A DNA stretch of 48,147 nt from assembly GCA_947492105.1 (NCBI GenBank), contig CANLMN010000032.1:1-48147 (forward strand). Reading direction: 5' to 3'. Under the pieces are notes generated by a model that worked only from the letters and a program-made list of their open reading frames with translations, searched no databases and had not been told where the DNA came from. The translations under genes and the position numbers were made by a program. This document shows positions 17,064 through 27,370 of the stretch, piece after piece; position 1 is the first letter of the stretch, and every line of letters begins with the position of its first letter. Source of the stretch: an uncultured Aquimarina sp. (lineage in GTDB: Bacteria; Bacteroidota; Bacteroidia; Flavobacteriales; Flavobacteriaceae).

Positions 17064-18287
17064 CTACATCTTATAAATCCAATGTTGCGGATTGAGTCTT
17101 GTCGCATTTTGGTAAATCAAAAATTTCATAATAGCCCGTCCATTTGTTGGATTCGTCCGCACCTTTCCTATCGCATCTTTTGTCCCCACTGCTTGACCTT
17201 CTACCACAGAAATCTGCTCTAGGTTATAATAGGTAGTAATAAAGTTACCATGCCGTATTTGCACTAATTTACCTGCTCCTCGGATAGATTTGATTGTTGA
17301 CACCTCTCCTTTAAAAATAGCTCTTGCTTCTTCTCCTGCTTTTGTTTCTATCTCGACACCACTATTATTAATCGTGATATTCGGAATTGTTGGGTGCGCT
17401 TGTTTCCCAAACTTTTTGACAACCTTACCTGTTAGTACTGGCCAAGGCAATTTACCCTTATTTGCAGTAAAATTTGCTGCCAATGCTTTAGCCTCTGCTG
17501 TAAGGGCAAATTTGGTTGAAGATGCTTTTTCTCCTGCTTTTTTATTAGCGCGAGCAATTGCTTCTCGTATCAATTTTTCAATTTGCTTGTCTATGGCATT
17601 AGCCTCTTTTTGTTTTTTTCGTATTTGCTTTGTAAACTCTCCTTCTTTTTTACGAATTTGACTAACCAATTCCTGCTGTTGCTTTTTTTCTTCATTAAGC
17701 TTAGTCTGTGCAACTCTATTCTCATCAATGAGTTGTACTTTTCTCTTTTTCTGAGCTACTAAATCTATATTCAGTTTTTGTAACAGATCCGTTCGATCCT
17801 TGATATGATCTGCCTGCTTCTTACGGTATTTGGTATACTGATTCATATATTGCAAGCGTTTATAGGCTTGCAAAAAATCCTTGGAAGACAACAAAAACAT
17901 AATTCTACTCTGCTGCGAATTACTTTTGTAGGATTTTACAATCATTTGAGCGTAATCCTTTTTTAGTTCCTTAAGCTCCTTTCGATACGTTTCAATTTTT
18001 TTGGTATTTCCATTAATTTTTCTGGTCAACAAATTGGCTTGTTGATTTGTTATTCTAATAAGATTTTGTCGTGTGTCTATTTGAGAATTAAGACCTTCTA
18101 CTTGATCTAATACAGACAACTCTTTGGCTTTATTGTTTTTTTTGAGATTATAAATGCGGTTGAGCTCCTGTCGTAATTCTGCACGACGACGTTCCAGTTG
18201 TTCTTGCTTGGTCGCTTGACCAAAAATATTAGTACAGAAAAAGAGTAGGGCTATAAAAGTGCAATATGTAAAAAAACGTTGCGTCAT
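17064..18287 (-). CDS. EnvC-like murein hydrolase activator, degenerate LytM domain
   Basis: A 407-residue exported protein with a signal peptide (about 1-23), a long coiled coil (about 25-250) and a C-terminal LytM-type domain (about 280-405). The zinc ligands of active M23 peptidases are lost: the HxxxD position reads SGVEI and the HxH position reads KFLIY. This is the pattern of EnvC, which activates amidases in response to FtsEX instead of cutting peptidoglycan itself. The start overlaps the stop of the DUF4292 gene by 4 bp, implying coupled translation. Family placement is good; partner amidase unknown. Confidence 0.9.
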   Translation of the reverse strand: MTQRFFTYCTFIALLFFCTNIFGQATKQEQLERRRAELRQELNRIYNLKKNNKAKELSVLDQVEGLNSQIDTRQNLIRITNQQANLLTRKINGNTKKIETYRKELKELKKDYAQMIVKSYKSNSQQSRIMFLLSSKDFLQAYKRLQYMNQYTKYRKKQADHIKDRTDLLQKLNIDLVAQKKRKVQLIDENRVAQTKLNEEKKQQQELVSQIRKKEGEFTKQIRKKQKEANAIDKQIEKLIREAIARANKKAGEKASSTKFALTAEAKALAANFTANKGKLPWPVLTGKVVKKFGKQAHPTIPNITINNSGVEIETKAGEEARAIFKGEVSTIKSIRGAGKLVQIRHGNFITTYYNLEQISVVEGQAVGTKDAIGKVRTNPTNGRAIMKFLIYQNATRLNPQHWIYKM

Positions 18288-19072
18288 TTAATCGTAATTT
18301 GTTTTGCTCCTGATGGAATACTAAAAGGAAAACTCACCTTGGCGTTATATTGAATATCCCTAAATTCCATTGCTATTCGGCTTTCTGTATTCGTTTGTGA
18401 TGCTTTTATTTTCATTGTTTTTGGAAAATCCTGATCTCCTACTTTTTGATATTCTGGATACTCCATCAACAGTGCTCTATCTTTTGTTGTTTGTGTAATT
18501 TTTTGGTTTTGAAGTTTAAAATTATCAGCTCGTATGGCAAACAATCGCTCAAATAAAGTAAACTCTTTTTTAGGGACAACAGTATAATGTGTTGCCTCTG
18601 CTACACTCGTATACTTTTCTTTTTTGAGATCAAAAAGTGCCTGTCCAAGCAATAAATTCTGCACCTTTTGAAAATCCAGCTCTGTCCCTAACCATTTGCT
18701 CAGCAGACTAAAATCTCCGTCAAAATACGTACCATTAATTACTTCATAATACTGCACTCTTGAAGGTGTGATCAATGCTTTTGCCACTACGATGAGACCC
18801 CCAAACTTTACACTAAGCCAAATATTCTTATCCTTTTCCATTCGCAAACTAGCCGTGAGATTTGCAGTTTTATTACCATCATCATAGGTTGCTTTTATTC
18901 GTGCTTTTAGACTTTTAAAGCGAAAAGCGTTGTCATAATGATTGGCGATTACTTTTTTGGTATTAAGAAGTGGCACCTTTGTATCTCCAGAAGCAATTTT
19001 GGTTGTTTTACACGAAGAAAACAAAAACACCATTGCAACAGCGCATAACAAGAATCGTATAAATAATCTCAT
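18284..19072 (-). CDS. DUF4292 family lipoprotein
   Basis: A 262-residue protein with a lipoprotein signal ending LFSSC (C21), so it should be anchored in a membrane facing the periplasm. The body is predicted to be mostly beta strand, with repeated short amphipathic segments, similar to LolA/LolB-like or outer-membrane-lipid carriers, but I see no definite motif. I recognise it as DUF4292, which sits beside EnvC-like genes in flavobacteria. It lies between a TPR gene (3 bp gap) and the EnvC-like gene (4 bp overlap), so the three are one operon in envelope biology. Confidence 0.85.
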   Translation of the reverse strand: MRLFIRFLLCAVAMVFLFSSCKTTKIASGDTKVPLLNTKKVIANHYDNAFRFKSLKARIKATYDDGNKTANLTASLRMEKDKNIWLSVKFGGLIVVAKALITPSRVQYYEVINGTYFDGDFSLLSKWLGTELDFQKVQNLLLGQALFDLKKEKYTSVAEATHYTVVPKKEFTLFERLFAIRADNFKLQNQKITQTTKDRALLMEYPEYQKVGDQDFPKTMKIKASQTNTESRIAMEFRDIQYNAKVSFPFSIPSGAKQITIK

Positions 19073-19075
19073 GAA

Positions 19076-20464
19076 CTATTTTAATTTGAATTGAAGCTGT
19101 GCTGCCTTTTTCTCATAAGTTGTAGCTTTGGACACTTCGCCCAATCGTTTATATGCCTTTGCAATTTCTTTATAAAAATCTGCTTCCATTTTGGTATTAT
19201 CAATAATATAATCTATTCCTGCATTCAAGGATTTTAAAGCCGCTTTGGGATTTTCTATTTTATTGTTTGCAATCCCATTAAAAAGGTATAGAATCGGCTG
19301 TGCAGGGTATTTTTCGATCCCTTCTTCACTTAACAACGCTACTTTATTGAATTTATTAAAATCCATCTGAATTAAGATTTTACTCTTGAGTAATTCAAAG
19401 TCTTGAGATATATTTTCTGATATCGAGTTATAGTATCCAAGATTTTCGTCCTTACTTCCTTTCTTTAATTTGAAGTCACTCAGAATCATGTAAATCTTAT
19501 TATTATCCTCATCATTAGCAAACCTCTCTATCAACTCTGTCAATTTGGTTTGCATTCTCGGATTTTTCTTTACATAAATCAATAAATCATTAATCATATT
19601 GTGTTTGAACTCCTTGCCTATTTCATCCTCTTTGAGTACGATCATAATAGATTCTATCGCAGAATCAGAATCCCCTTTCTCTAGATATTGTTTATACAGA
19701 GCATAATGCACTATTTTGGAATCAGGGACTTCTTTTTCTAATTTTTTGGATATATCATAAGCTTTATTGGGTTCTCCTTTTTCATAGTAATAAATAATAA
19801 GCTGAAGATAACTTTGTTCATCCGTTGGATCTTCTACGATCTTCTTTTTCAATCGTTCTACACTCCTTTTCCAATGTTGTTTCTCATCTTTGGCTGACGC
19901 AGAATAAATATTTTGTCGTTTCCAACTACGATCTTTTGATTTTCCATATTTTGCATCAATATCATCTAGTAGTATGAGAGCTTCTTCATACTGTTTATTT
20001 TGATATAGGACATCTACTTTAGCATTCTCATATTTAGGATTTTTCTTGACCAAATTATTGATGACCCACAAGGCATTTTCAAACTTATCATATCGATAAT
20101 AAAAACGGTACATAAACTCTAGAATTTCTGTCCTGTGAGGGGCTAATTCTAGTGCTTTTTTATAATTCTTATCTGCCTCATCATAATGTTCAATTTTGTC
20201 ATGATTTTTGGCCAATTCAAAATAGATATAACCTTGTTTATCATTGATTTTCAAGGCTTTATTCAAAGCATAAACTGCCTTATCATGATTTCCTGTACTT
20301 TTTAATTTTAATGCCTTAAAAAACAACTCATTAAACTGATCAGTTACCTCTCCCAAATCATCTTCATTGATATCTTTTTTATAGCTTTGTTCTTGAGCAA
20401 AAACAGGTATCGTAGTCCTCAAAAAAAGAAGAATACCAAACATTATGTTATACCTTTTTGTCAT
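19076..20464 (-). CDS. tetratricopeptide repeat protein
   Basis: A 462-residue protein with a signal peptide (cleavage after about residue 23, PVFAQE) and a chain of TPR units. The clearest are at about 48-115 (AVYALNKALKINDKQGYIYFEL followed by ADKNYKKALELAPHRTEI) with further units toward the C-terminus. TPR arrays hold protein partners; none can be named. It is the first gene of the tight TPR-DUF4292-EnvC run, 132 bp after the nucleotidyltransferase gene. An outer-membrane or periplasmic scaffold for peptidoglycan or lipoprotein handling is a guess from neighbours. Confidence 0.87.
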   Translation of the reverse strand: MTKRYNIMFGILLFLRTTIPVFAQEQSYKKDINEDDLGEVTDQFNELFFKALKLKSTGNHDKAVYALNKALKINDKQGYIYFELAKNHDKIEHYDEADKNYKKALELAPHRTEILEFMYRFYYRYDKFENALWVINNLVKKNPKYENAKVDVLYQNKQYEEALILLDDIDAKYGKSKDRSWKRQNIYSASAKDEKQHWKRSVERLKKKIVEDPTDEQSYLQLIIYYYEKGEPNKAYDISKKLEKEVPDSKIVHYALYKQYLEKGDSDSAIESIMIVLKEDEIGKEFKHNMINDLLIYVKKNPRMQTKLTELIERFANDEDNNKIYMILSDFKLKKGSKDENLGYYNSISENISQDFELLKSKILIQMDFNKFNKVALLSEEGIEKYPAQPILYLFNGIANNKIENPKAALKSLNAGIDYIIDNTKMEADFYKEIAKAYKRLGEVSKATTYEKKAAQLQFKLK

Positions 20465-20596
20465 AAAGCTATTCTTAAAAATGATTTTAGATTACTGTAT
20501 ATAAAAATAAGAATTCTAAAACAGACTACTCGTGTTAATTACAGATTTTGAGCAATTTATATCACAAAAGCTATTTCATGTAAGTATCTATAAATG

Positions 20597-21607
20597 CTAT
20601 TCCAAAACACAGTAATCTCCAATACTTATTGCCGTAAACTTTCCATCAAAGGTTGCATGATTTCCTATCATAGCATTATCAAGGTCTGCATTTTTGATGG
20701 TTGCCGATTTCTGGATCAAGCTATTAGCAATTTTACTATCAGAAACTACACTATTCTCTCCTATGGATACATTAGGTCCGATTACTGCATTTTTTAGTAC
20801 TACATTATCTCCGATATAACATGGTGGTATAATTGTGGCATTTTCTAAGGTTACTGTATCCTTGACCAGCGGTACCTGTTCTTGCTCCAAAAATCCTAAC
20901 ATGCGTGTATTGGTTTCTACCGTTACTGCTTTGTTTCCACAATCCATCCATTCATCAATCTTTCCTGGTACAAAACGATACCCTTTGGCTTGCATCTGTT
21001 TGATTCCATCATTGATTTGATACTCGCCCCCATGAATAATATTATTATCCAATACGGATTGTAATTCATTTTTGAGTACTGCTCCGTCCTTGAAATAATA
21101 AATACCGATCACTGCGAGATCAGACACAAATTCTGCTGGTTTTTCTACTAAACCAGTGATTTCCTGTTGTTCATTGAGTTGTACAACACCATAGGCACTT
21201 GGATCTTCTACTTGCTTGACCCAAATAACACTATCAGCATCTGCATCTAGCGTAAAATCGGCACGAAACAAGGTATCTGCATAAGCGATTACACATGGTC
21301 CAGAAAGCGAATCTTTTGCACACATAATAGCATGCCCTGTTCCTAGGGGTTTGTCTTGGTAATAGATTGTACCCTTTGCTCCTAATTGTTCTGCAATAGC
21401 TACCAAATCCTGTTCTACTTTTTCTCCAAAATCTTCTCCTATAATAAAGGCAATTTCTTCGATATCTGTACTTAACACTTTGGCTATATCCTCTACCAAG
21501 CGATGTACAATTGGTTTTCCGGCAATCGGAATCAAAGGTTTTGGAACTGTTAATGTGTGTGGTCTAAGACGAGATCCTCGACCAGCCATTGGAACTATTA
21601 TTTTCAT
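20597..21607 (-). CDS. sugar-1-phosphate nucleotidyltransferase with left-handed beta-helix end
   Basis: Transfers a nucleoside monophosphate to a sugar 1-phosphate, making an activated sugar for glycan synthesis. The N-terminal signature MAGRGSRLRPHT...KPLIPIAGKPI (residues 7-32) binds the nucleotide. The C-terminal part (about 265-336) shows hexapeptide-like turns (IPPCYIGDNVVL, IGPNVSIGENSVV) of a left-handed beta helix. This is the RmlA/GlmU-like family; the exact sugar and nucleotide cannot be told from sequence. It is in the flippase-dut-NTase run, so a role in a surface polysaccharide or a lipid-linked precursor is likely. Confidence 0.9.
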   Translation of the reverse strand: MKIIVPMAGRGSRLRPHTLTVPKPLIPIAGKPIVHRLVEDIAKVLSTDIEEIAFIIGEDFGEKVEQDLVAIAEQLGAKGTIYYQDKPLGTGHAIMCAKDSLSGPCVIAYADTLFRADFTLDADADSVIWVKQVEDPSAYGVVQLNEQQEITGLVEKPAEFVSDLAVIGIYYFKDGAVLKNELQSVLDNNIIHGGEYQINDGIKQMQAKGYRFVPGKIDEWMDCGNKAVTVETNTRMLGFLEQEQVPLVKDTVTLENATIIPPCYIGDNVVLKNAVIGPNVSIGENSVVSDSKIANSLIQKSATIKNADLDNAMIGNHATFDGKFTAISIGDYCVLE

Positions 21608-21673
21608 ATCGTCTTTTATATTTTAGTATTCGCAATGTTCCAAATCTTATCAAAATGGAATAACTATTGATTT

Positions 21674-22108
21674 TTATTTTGTTCCGGTACTACCAAAACC
21701 TGCTGCTCCTCTGTGAGTTTCCGAGAGTGCTACGACTTCATTCCAATCTGCACGTTCATGCTTGGCAATTACTAATTGTGCTATACGCTCTCCGTTCTCT
21801 ACCAAGAAAGGCTCACTAGATAGATTCACTAATATCACACCGATCTCTCCGCGATAGTCTGCATCAATCGTGCCAGGTGCGTTAAGTACCGTTACTCCAT
21901 TTTTTGCAGCCAAACCACTTCTGGGACGTACTTGGGCTTCATATCCAACAGGCAACTCTATAAACAAACCTGTTTTGATAATTGCTCGTTCCAAAGGTTT
22001 TAATGTCATACCCTCTGGTATATTAGCCCGCAAATCCATTCCTGCAGATGCCTCTGTCTCATAATTCGGTAATGCATGTGCTGATTTATTAATGATATTT
22101 ATGGTCAT
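21674..22108 (-). CDS. dut: dUTP diphosphatase
   Basis: Hydrolyses dUTP to dUMP and PPi, keeping uracil out of DNA and supplying dTMP synthesis. All five motifs of the trimeric family are seen in 144 residues: AGMDLRA, RPRSGLA, the [15 protein letters not shown] segment with the catalytic Asp-Tyr, GERIAQLV, and a C-terminal glycine-rich [10 protein letters not shown] arm. Length is typical. It lies 13 bp after the flippase gene on the same strand, a common flavobacterial order unrelated to its enzymatic role. Confidence 0.96.
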   Translation of the reverse strand: MTINIINKSAHALPNYETEASAGMDLRANIPEGMTLKPLERAIIKTGLFIELPVGYEAQVRPRSGLAAKNGVTVLNAPGTIDADYRGEIGVILVNLSSEPFLVENGERIAQLVIAKHERADWNEVVALSETHRGAAGFGSTGTK

Positions 22109-22121
22109 ACTGTATCTTAAA

Positions 22122-23573
22122 CTATTTCTTTATTAATTGTATGAATTCCTTTTTTTCTCCAATGTATAAAATTACTAAAAACAGCACGAACATTGGAATA
22201 GAATAATAGTAATTCCTATCAAAAATATAAAAGGAACTACTTGACAATAGGATCGACAGCCCTATATATCCCAAAATCTTTTTCAAATCATAAGGGATGT
22301 AATAAAATTTTCTGCCAAAATACCAAGATAATCCCATCATTGTACCATATGCCGCTAATGTGGCCCATGCAGATCCCATATAACTGTACTTTGGAATCAA
22401 TATGAAATTAAGAATCAAAGTTATCAGTGCTCCGATTACCGAAATATATGCACCAAATTTGGTACGGTCAGTGATCTTGTACCAAACAGAAAGATTATGA
22501 TAAATTCCTAAACAGAGATTTGCTAATAAAATAACAGGTACAATCCCCAAAGCTACCCAATAGACCGCATTTGGAAGCAACAAAACCTTTAGTAGATCTA
22601 TAAATACCACGACAAATAGCATGATACCACTTCCTAGAATAGCAAAATATTTGGTAATTATCGCATAAGTTTGTTTGGCATTCCCACTAGTGGCGTGATT
22701 AAAAAAAAATGGCTCTATTCCTAATCTAAATGCTGTACTAAATAGCGTCATAAATACCCCCAGTTTATAGCATGCTGCATATACTCCTACTTCTGCATCG
22801 GCTACATCTTCTGGTAATAAATATTTTAATAAAATTTTGTCAAAAGCCTCATTAACCGAAAAAGCGATACCTGCAATCAGTACGGGTACTGCATAACGCA
22901 TCATAGATTTCCATATCTGTACATCAAATTGTAATCGCACTTTGGTATAAATCGGTAACAAGACAACTAATGTAAGTCCACTAGCGACCAAATTTGCCAA
23001 AAACACATAAATAATCTGATCATCAAAGTCTACAAAGCTCCAGAGATCGGATGATGCAATTAAACGAGGTAACAGTAAAAAAAAGAATAAATTGAGACCG
23101 AGATTTACCCCTACGTTCGCAATTTTGATCACAGCATAGCGCATTGGTTGTTCATTGACTCTAAACCATGCAAAAGGCACTACTACAAGAGCATCCAAAG
23201 CGAGAATCCCAAGTGCATAAATCAAATGAATTTCTTTAAAATCCAATAACGCTGCTAGTGGTCCTTTGAACATATAAGTAATCCCAAAAAACACTAATGT
23301 AGTCACCAATAATGTTGTGAGCGCAGTTCCCTGAATCACTTTTTTTCTATTTGCATCTTTGGTAATAAATCTAAAAAAAGCTGTCTCCATGCCATAAGAC
23401 AAAAGCACATTCCCCAAAATAAGATACGCCATTAGAGAAGAGTAGACTCCATATCGTTCTGTTCCCAAAACCGAAGTAAAAAGAGGAACCAATACAATCC
23501 CTAATACTCTCGGAAGGACTGTAGACAGACCGTAAATAAATGTTTGCTTGAATAGCTTTTGAAAAACCCCCAA
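22122..23573 (-). CDS. oligosaccharide flippase family membrane protein
   Basis: A 483-residue polytopic membrane protein of the MOP/polysaccharide-export class, with about 12-14 hydrophobic segments spread evenly over its length. The first segment pattern ([28 protein letters not shown]) is the usual start of Wzx/RfbX-type flippases, which carry lipid-linked sugars across the inner membrane. The substrate cannot be told. It begins the minus-strand run flippase-dut-nucleotidyltransferase-TPR-DUF4292-EnvC, and the nucleotidyltransferase suggests a glycan pathway. A role in lipid II or surface polymer is open. Confidence 0.88.
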   Translation of the reverse strand: MGVFQKLFKQTFIYGLSTVLPRVLGIVLVPLFTSVLGTERYGVYSSLMAYLILGNVLLSYGMETAFFRFITKDANRKKVIQGTALTTLLVTTLVFFGITYMFKGPLAALLDFKEIHLIYALGILALDALVVVPFAWFRVNEQPMRYAVIKIANVGVNLGLNLFFFLLLPRLIASSDLWSFVDFDDQIIYVFLANLVASGLTLVVLLPIYTKVRLQFDVQIWKSMMRYAVPVLIAGIAFSVNEAFDKILLKYLLPEDVADAEVGVYAACYKLGVFMTLFSTAFRLGIEPFFFNHATSGNAKQTYAIITKYFAILGSGIMLFVVVFIDLLKVLLLPNAVYWVALGIVPVILLANLCLGIYHNLSVWYKITDRTKFGAYISVIGALITLILNFILIPKYSYMGSAWATLAAYGTMMGLSWYFGRKFYYIPYDLKKILGYIGLSILLSSSSFYIFDRNYYYSIPMFVLFLVILYIGEKKEFIQLIKK

Positions 23574-23680
23574 TCTGATAATTTTGTTGCTTCAACCAGC
23601 ATTATGCGTCGGAATACCTAGGCTCAAAAATAGTAATATAATTTGATCATTTCTAAGGAAACAAGTACTAGCAATAGCTT

Positions 23681-24136
23681 CTATTCCAAAAAATTTTGCT
23701 TTTTTAGGTTTTGAACCTTAAAATAATAAGGTTTTTGATCTTTTAAGCATTTTATGACACATTCATCCTCTCCTAATTTGAAAGGAAAAGCATCTTTGTC
23801 AAAAGACACTACCTGATTTTTATATTCCTTACCAACATCATCGCTCATAATCAAATCCTGAGAGAAGTTTTCAAAGAACCCTGTATACCTATCTCCAGTA
23901 TCAGACAATTCTAATTTTGTTCCCCTACCACGGAAATAAATACTATCAGCAAGCAAAGTCTTTCCTTCTTTTAGAAATATAGTCACTGTTGTTCCTGCAA
24001 TAGCGGTCTCAAAATATGCCTTCTCGACGCTTTTTAGCGATTCTGTATCAAATTTGATACCATGACAAGCTACACCTACAAACATCACTAAAACCAGACT
24101 AATTCTCCACCTCTTGACAAAAGATAAAACATTCAT
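23681..24136 (-). CDS. hypothetical lipoprotein
   Basis: I do not recognise a family. From the ATG at 24136 it gives 151 residues with a basic start, a hydrophobic stretch and VGVACHG, a plausible lipobox, so it may be membrane-anchored on the periplasmic side. An upstream ATG at 24184 would add 16 residues including an odd second hydrophobic stretch; the downstream start gives a cleaner signal peptide. The mature part is small, mixed strand-like, and ends in a basic tail. The gene starts just past the ATP synthase operon terminator and appears to be a single unit. Confidence 0.7.
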   Translation of the reverse strand: MNVLSFVKRWRISLVLVMFVGVACHGIKFDTESLKSVEKAYFETAIAGTTVTIFLKEGKTLLADSIYFRGRGTKLELSDTGDRYTGFFENFSQDLIMSDDVGKEYKNQVVSFDKDAFPFKLGEDECVIKCLKDQKPYYFKVQNLKKQNFLE

Positions 24137-24193
24137 CCAAACACGTTTAAATTTTGATAAAAGATACACCAAAATATAGACCATATCACAAAA

Positions 24194-24224
24194 AAAACAC
24201 CTTATTACGATAATAAGGTGTTTT
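24194..24224 (-). terminator. terminator of the ATP synthase operon
   Basis: Perfect 14-bp stem, AAAACACCTTATTA with TAATAAGGTGTTTT, and a three-base loop; the minus-strand side continues into a T run. It lies about 45 bases after the atpG stop and just upstream of the 23.7-kb lipoprotein gene. Confidence 0.9.
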
Positions 24225-24269
24225 ATATTATTTTACTAAAGTATCTAAAAAGACACTTCTGGCAGTAGT

Positions 24270-25136
24270 TTAGTTATTCAATGCCTCTGCTCCACCAACG
24301 ATTTCTAAAATCTCATTAGTAATAGAAGCCTGTCTTGCTTTGTTGTAAGACAACTTGAGCGCATCTCTTAATTCTGTTGCGTTATCTGTTGCTTTATGCA
24401 TCGCAGTCATACGTGCTCCATGCTCTGATGCAAAAGAATCACGAATGGCCTTGTACAATTGCGTTTTTAATGATTTTGGAATCAACTCCAATACGATTTC
24501 TTCCTTTGATGGCTCAAAAATATAATCAAGATTCGCTGTAGTAGTCTCTCCTGATTCTTGTGCCACTAATGGCAAGAATTGTTCTGTGGTAACAATTTGA
24601 GTTGCGGCATTTTTGAATTTGTTATAAACCAATACGATTTTATCATATTTTCCGTCTACAAACAAAGCCATTAATTCTTCTGCAATAGCGGCTACATTAC
24701 CAAAAGTCAAATCATCATACACATCACTATGATTCGCGATTACCGTATGGGTTTTTCCAACAATATCATTAACTTTTTTACCAATGGTCACAAACTCTAC
24801 TTGTTTCCCAGCATATACTTCTTCGTATAGTGTTTTGCTACCCTTAATGATATTGGTATTAAAAGCACCTGCTAACCCACGATTAGAAGCTATTGCCACC
24901 ACTAATACTTTTTGTACTTCTCGCTCTACTGCATATGCTCCAGCACTATCTCCTTCGAGAGTGGCACTCAATCCTTGCAATAATTGCGTTAATTTATCAG
25001 CGTATGGTCGCATTGCGGTAATCGCGTCTTGCGCTTTGCTCAACTTTGCAGCAGATACCATTTTCATGGCACTGGTAATCTGCATCGTTGATGATACCGA
25101 TACAATCCTATTACGTAGTTCTTTTAAGTTTGCCAT
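24270..25136 (-). CDS. atpG: F1 ATP synthase subunit gamma
   Basis: Central rotor stalk of F1, turning inside the alpha/beta hexamer. The 288 residues begin with the family pattern MANLKELRNRIVSVSSTMQITSAMKMV, and the C-terminal half ends in the conserved segment with HGARMTAMHKATDNA and YNKARQASITNEILEIVGGAEAL. Length is normal. Last gene of the atp operon, 36 bp after atpA, with a strong terminator downstream. The AT-rich spacer before it has an AATTATGAATTA direct repeat. Confidence 0.97.
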   Translation of the reverse strand: MANLKELRNRIVSVSSTMQITSAMKMVSAAKLSKAQDAITAMRPYADKLTQLLQGLSATLEGDSAGAYAVEREVQKVLVVAIASNRGLAGAFNTNIIKGSKTLYEEVYAGKQVEFVTIGKKVNDIVGKTHTVIANHSDVYDDLTFGNVAAIAEELMALFVDGKYDKIVLVYNKFKNAATQIVTTEQFLPLVAQESGETTTANLDYIFEPSKEEIVLELIPKSLKTQLYKAIRDSFASEHGARMTAMHKATDNATELRDALKLSYNKARQASITNEILEIVGGAEALNN

Positions 25137-25141
25137 TTTTT

Positions 25142-25175
25142 TAATTATGAATTAAGAATTCAGAATTATGAATTA
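25142..25175. repeat. AT-rich spacer repeat between atpA and atpG
   Basis: Contains AATTATGAATTA twice (25143-25154 and 25164-25175, the second overlapping the atpA stop). The 24 bases 25142-25165 match the reverse complement of 33719-33742 with one mismatch, suggesting a small dispersed repeat in this genome. Confidence 0.6.
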
Positions 25176-26753
25176 GCTCTTGTATTTCGCAGAGATTTCT
25201 TTAGATACAGTAACCAAAACATCGATTACTTCGTCAGTCAATTTTCCTTTTTTCAAGGTATCCAACGTATCTCTATGCTTCGCATTCAAGTACTCTAAAT
25301 AATCTCTTTCAAATTCTTTTACCTTTTCTACAGGAACATCTTTCAATAAGTTCTTAGATCCAGCATATACAATTGCAATTTGATCTTCTACAGTAAAAGG
25401 ATCATTTTGTGCTTGTTTTAGAATTTCTACATTACGCTTTCCTTTTTCTATTACATTAAGCGTAGCAGAATCCAAATCTGAACCAAATTTAGCAAAAGCT
25501 TCCAGTTCACGGAATTGCGCTTGATCCAATTTGAGTGTACCTGCAACCTTTTTCATAGATTTGATCTGCGCACTACCTCCTACACGTGATACCGAGATAC
25601 CCACGTTAATTGCAGGACGTACTCCAGAGTTAAACAAATCCGATGTCAAGAATATCTGACCATCTGTAATCGAAATTACATTGGTTGGGATATATGCTGA
25701 TACATCACCGGCTTGCGTCTCAATAATAGGTAAAGCTGTCAATGATCCCCCACCTTTTACCAAAGGTTTCAAGTTGTCAGGCAAATCATTCATATCTTTT
25801 GCGATTCCATCATCGGCAATTACTTTGGCCGCACGCTCCAACAATCTAGAGTGTAGATAGAAAACATCTCCTGGGTATGCCTCACGTCCTGGTGGACGAC
25901 GCAATAATAACGATACCTCACGATATGCTACTGCTTGCTTTGACAAATCATCATAAATAATTAATGCAGGACGACCTGTATCTCTAAAGTACTCTCCAAT
26001 AGATGCTCCTGCAAAAGGTGCATATACTTGCATAGGAGCTGGATCAGAGGCATTAGCCGCTACGATTGTTGTATACGCCAATGCTCCTTTATCTTCTAGT
26101 ACTTTTGCGATATTTGCTACTGTAGACGCTTTTTGTCCGATTGCAACATATATACAGTATACGGGTTCACCAGCATCATAAAATTCTTTTTGATTCAGAA
26201 TGGTATCGATACATACAGTGGTTTTCCCTGTCTGACGGTCACCAATTACAAGTTCCCGTTGACCTCTTCCTACCGGTACCATTGCATCAATAGACTTGAT
26301 TCCTGTTTGCATTGGTTCGGTTACGGGCTCACGAAAAACAACTCCTGGTGCTTTACGTTCTAATGGCATCTCGTATGTAGTTCCTTCTATAGGTCCTTTT
26401 CCATCGATTGGCGCACCCAAGGTATTTACAACACGTCCTACAATTCCTTCTCCTACTTTGATAGAAGCGATACGTTGTGTACGTTTTACAGTTGCACCTT
26501 CTTTTACTTCTTTTGATGGCCCTAAAAGTACGACCCCAACATTATCTTCTTCTAAGTTCAAAACGATCCCTTCTAGTCCGCTATCAAAGGCTACTAGCTC
26601 ACCGTACTGTACATTGGCCAACCCGTATACACGAGCAATACCATCACCTACTTGTAATACCGTTCCTACTTCATCCAAGGAAGCCCCTGCTTCAAATCCG
26701 GATAATTGTTGTTTTAAAATTGCTGAAACTTCAGCGGGATTCACTTCTGCCAT
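25173..26753 (-). CDS. atpA: F1 ATP synthase subunit alpha
   Basis: Non-catalytic nucleotide-binding subunit of the F1 head. The Walker A loop GDRQTGKT is at residues 171-178, with the [26 protein letters not shown] and PGREAYPGD segments all in order. At 526 residues it is slightly longer than the E. coli protein, as usual for Bacteroidota. The catalytic beta subunit (atpD) and epsilon (atpC) are not in this operon, so they must be elsewhere in the genome. 63 bp after atpH. Confidence 0.98.
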   Translation of the reverse strand: MAEVNPAEVSAILKQQLSGFEAGASLDEVGTVLQVGDGIARVYGLANVQYGELVAFDSGLEGIVLNLEEDNVGVVLLGPSKEVKEGATVKRTQRIASIKVGEGIVGRVVNTLGAPIDGKGPIEGTTYEMPLERKAPGVVFREPVTEPMQTGIKSIDAMVPVGRGQRELVIGDRQTGKTTVCIDTILNQKEFYDAGEPVYCIYVAIGQKASTVANIAKVLEDKGALAYTTIVAANASDPAPMQVYAPFAGASIGEYFRDTGRPALIIYDDLSKQAVAYREVSLLLRRPPGREAYPGDVFYLHSRLLERAAKVIADDGIAKDMNDLPDNLKPLVKGGGSLTALPIIETQAGDVSAYIPTNVISITDGQIFLTSDLFNSGVRPAINVGISVSRVGGSAQIKSMKKVAGTLKLDQAQFRELEAFAKFGSDLDSATLNVIEKGKRNVEILKQAQNDPFTVEDQIAIVYAGSKNLLKDVPVEKVKEFERDYLEYLNAKHRDTLDTLKKGKLTDEVIDVLVTVSKEISAKYKS

Positions 26754-26816
26754 TTTATAATAGTTTGGAAGGATTGCGTACTCCTACAAATCCTCTTATT
26801 ATTAAATTTTGTACTA

Positions 26817-27344
26817 CTAGTTACTTAATTCTCTTCTTAATCGTGTTAATCGATTTGCGATGCTTGCATTATACTGCAGATCTCCAACTCTGAGGACAAA
26901 CCCTCCGATTATACTGTCATCTACAATATTCTCTAAAGCGGCATCACTTCCAGTAAGCTCTTTTACTTTGGCCTTAACTAATGTTGTCATTGCCTCATCC
27001 AAAGGTACAGCTGTAGTTACCTTTGCGATCTGCACATTATTCAATGCATCAAATAAAACTTGATACTGCTTGGCCACATCTTTTAGTAAAAGTATCCTTT
27101 TGTTATTTATCAAGGTTTGAAACAACTCTTGAGTCAAAGGTTTTGCACTCTTAAAAATTTCTTTCACAGACGCTAACTTGACATCACTCTTGATCAAAGG
27201 GCTATTCAAAACCATTCGAAGTTCTGCACTATTATCGATAGTCGCAGTGATATCTTGCATATCCTTTTGAATATCTGAGGTCACATTTTGTTCCTGTGCC
27301 AGACTCAACACTGCTTTTGCATATCGTATTGCTGCTCTGCTCAT
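26817..27344 (-). CDS. atpH: F1 ATP synthase subunit delta
   Basis: Part of the peripheral stalk, clamping the top of F1 to subunit b. The 175 residues start with AAIRYAKAVLSLAQEQN, the usual N-terminal helix, and end with the typical C-terminal segment IIGGFVLRVGDLQYNASIANRLTRL. Length and position between atpF and atpA (26 bp and 63 bp spacers) agree with the family. Confidence 0.95.
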   Translation of the reverse strand: MSRAAIRYAKAVLSLAQEQNVTSDIQKDMQDITATIDNSAELRMVLNSPLIKSDVKLASVKEIFKSAKPLTQELFQTLINNKRILLLKDVAKQYQVLFDALNNVQIAKVTTAVPLDEAMTTLVKAKVKELTGSDAALENIVDDSIIGGFVLRVGDLQYNASIANRLTRLRRELSN

Positions 27345-27370
27345 CGTCTTTTGCTTTTATCTATGATTTA

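Noticed and set aside
26296-26893. Plus-strand frames opposite atpA and atpH
   Set aside because: Antisense shadows of strongly conserved genes, with Ser/Pro/Thr-rich composition typical of reversed coding sequence.
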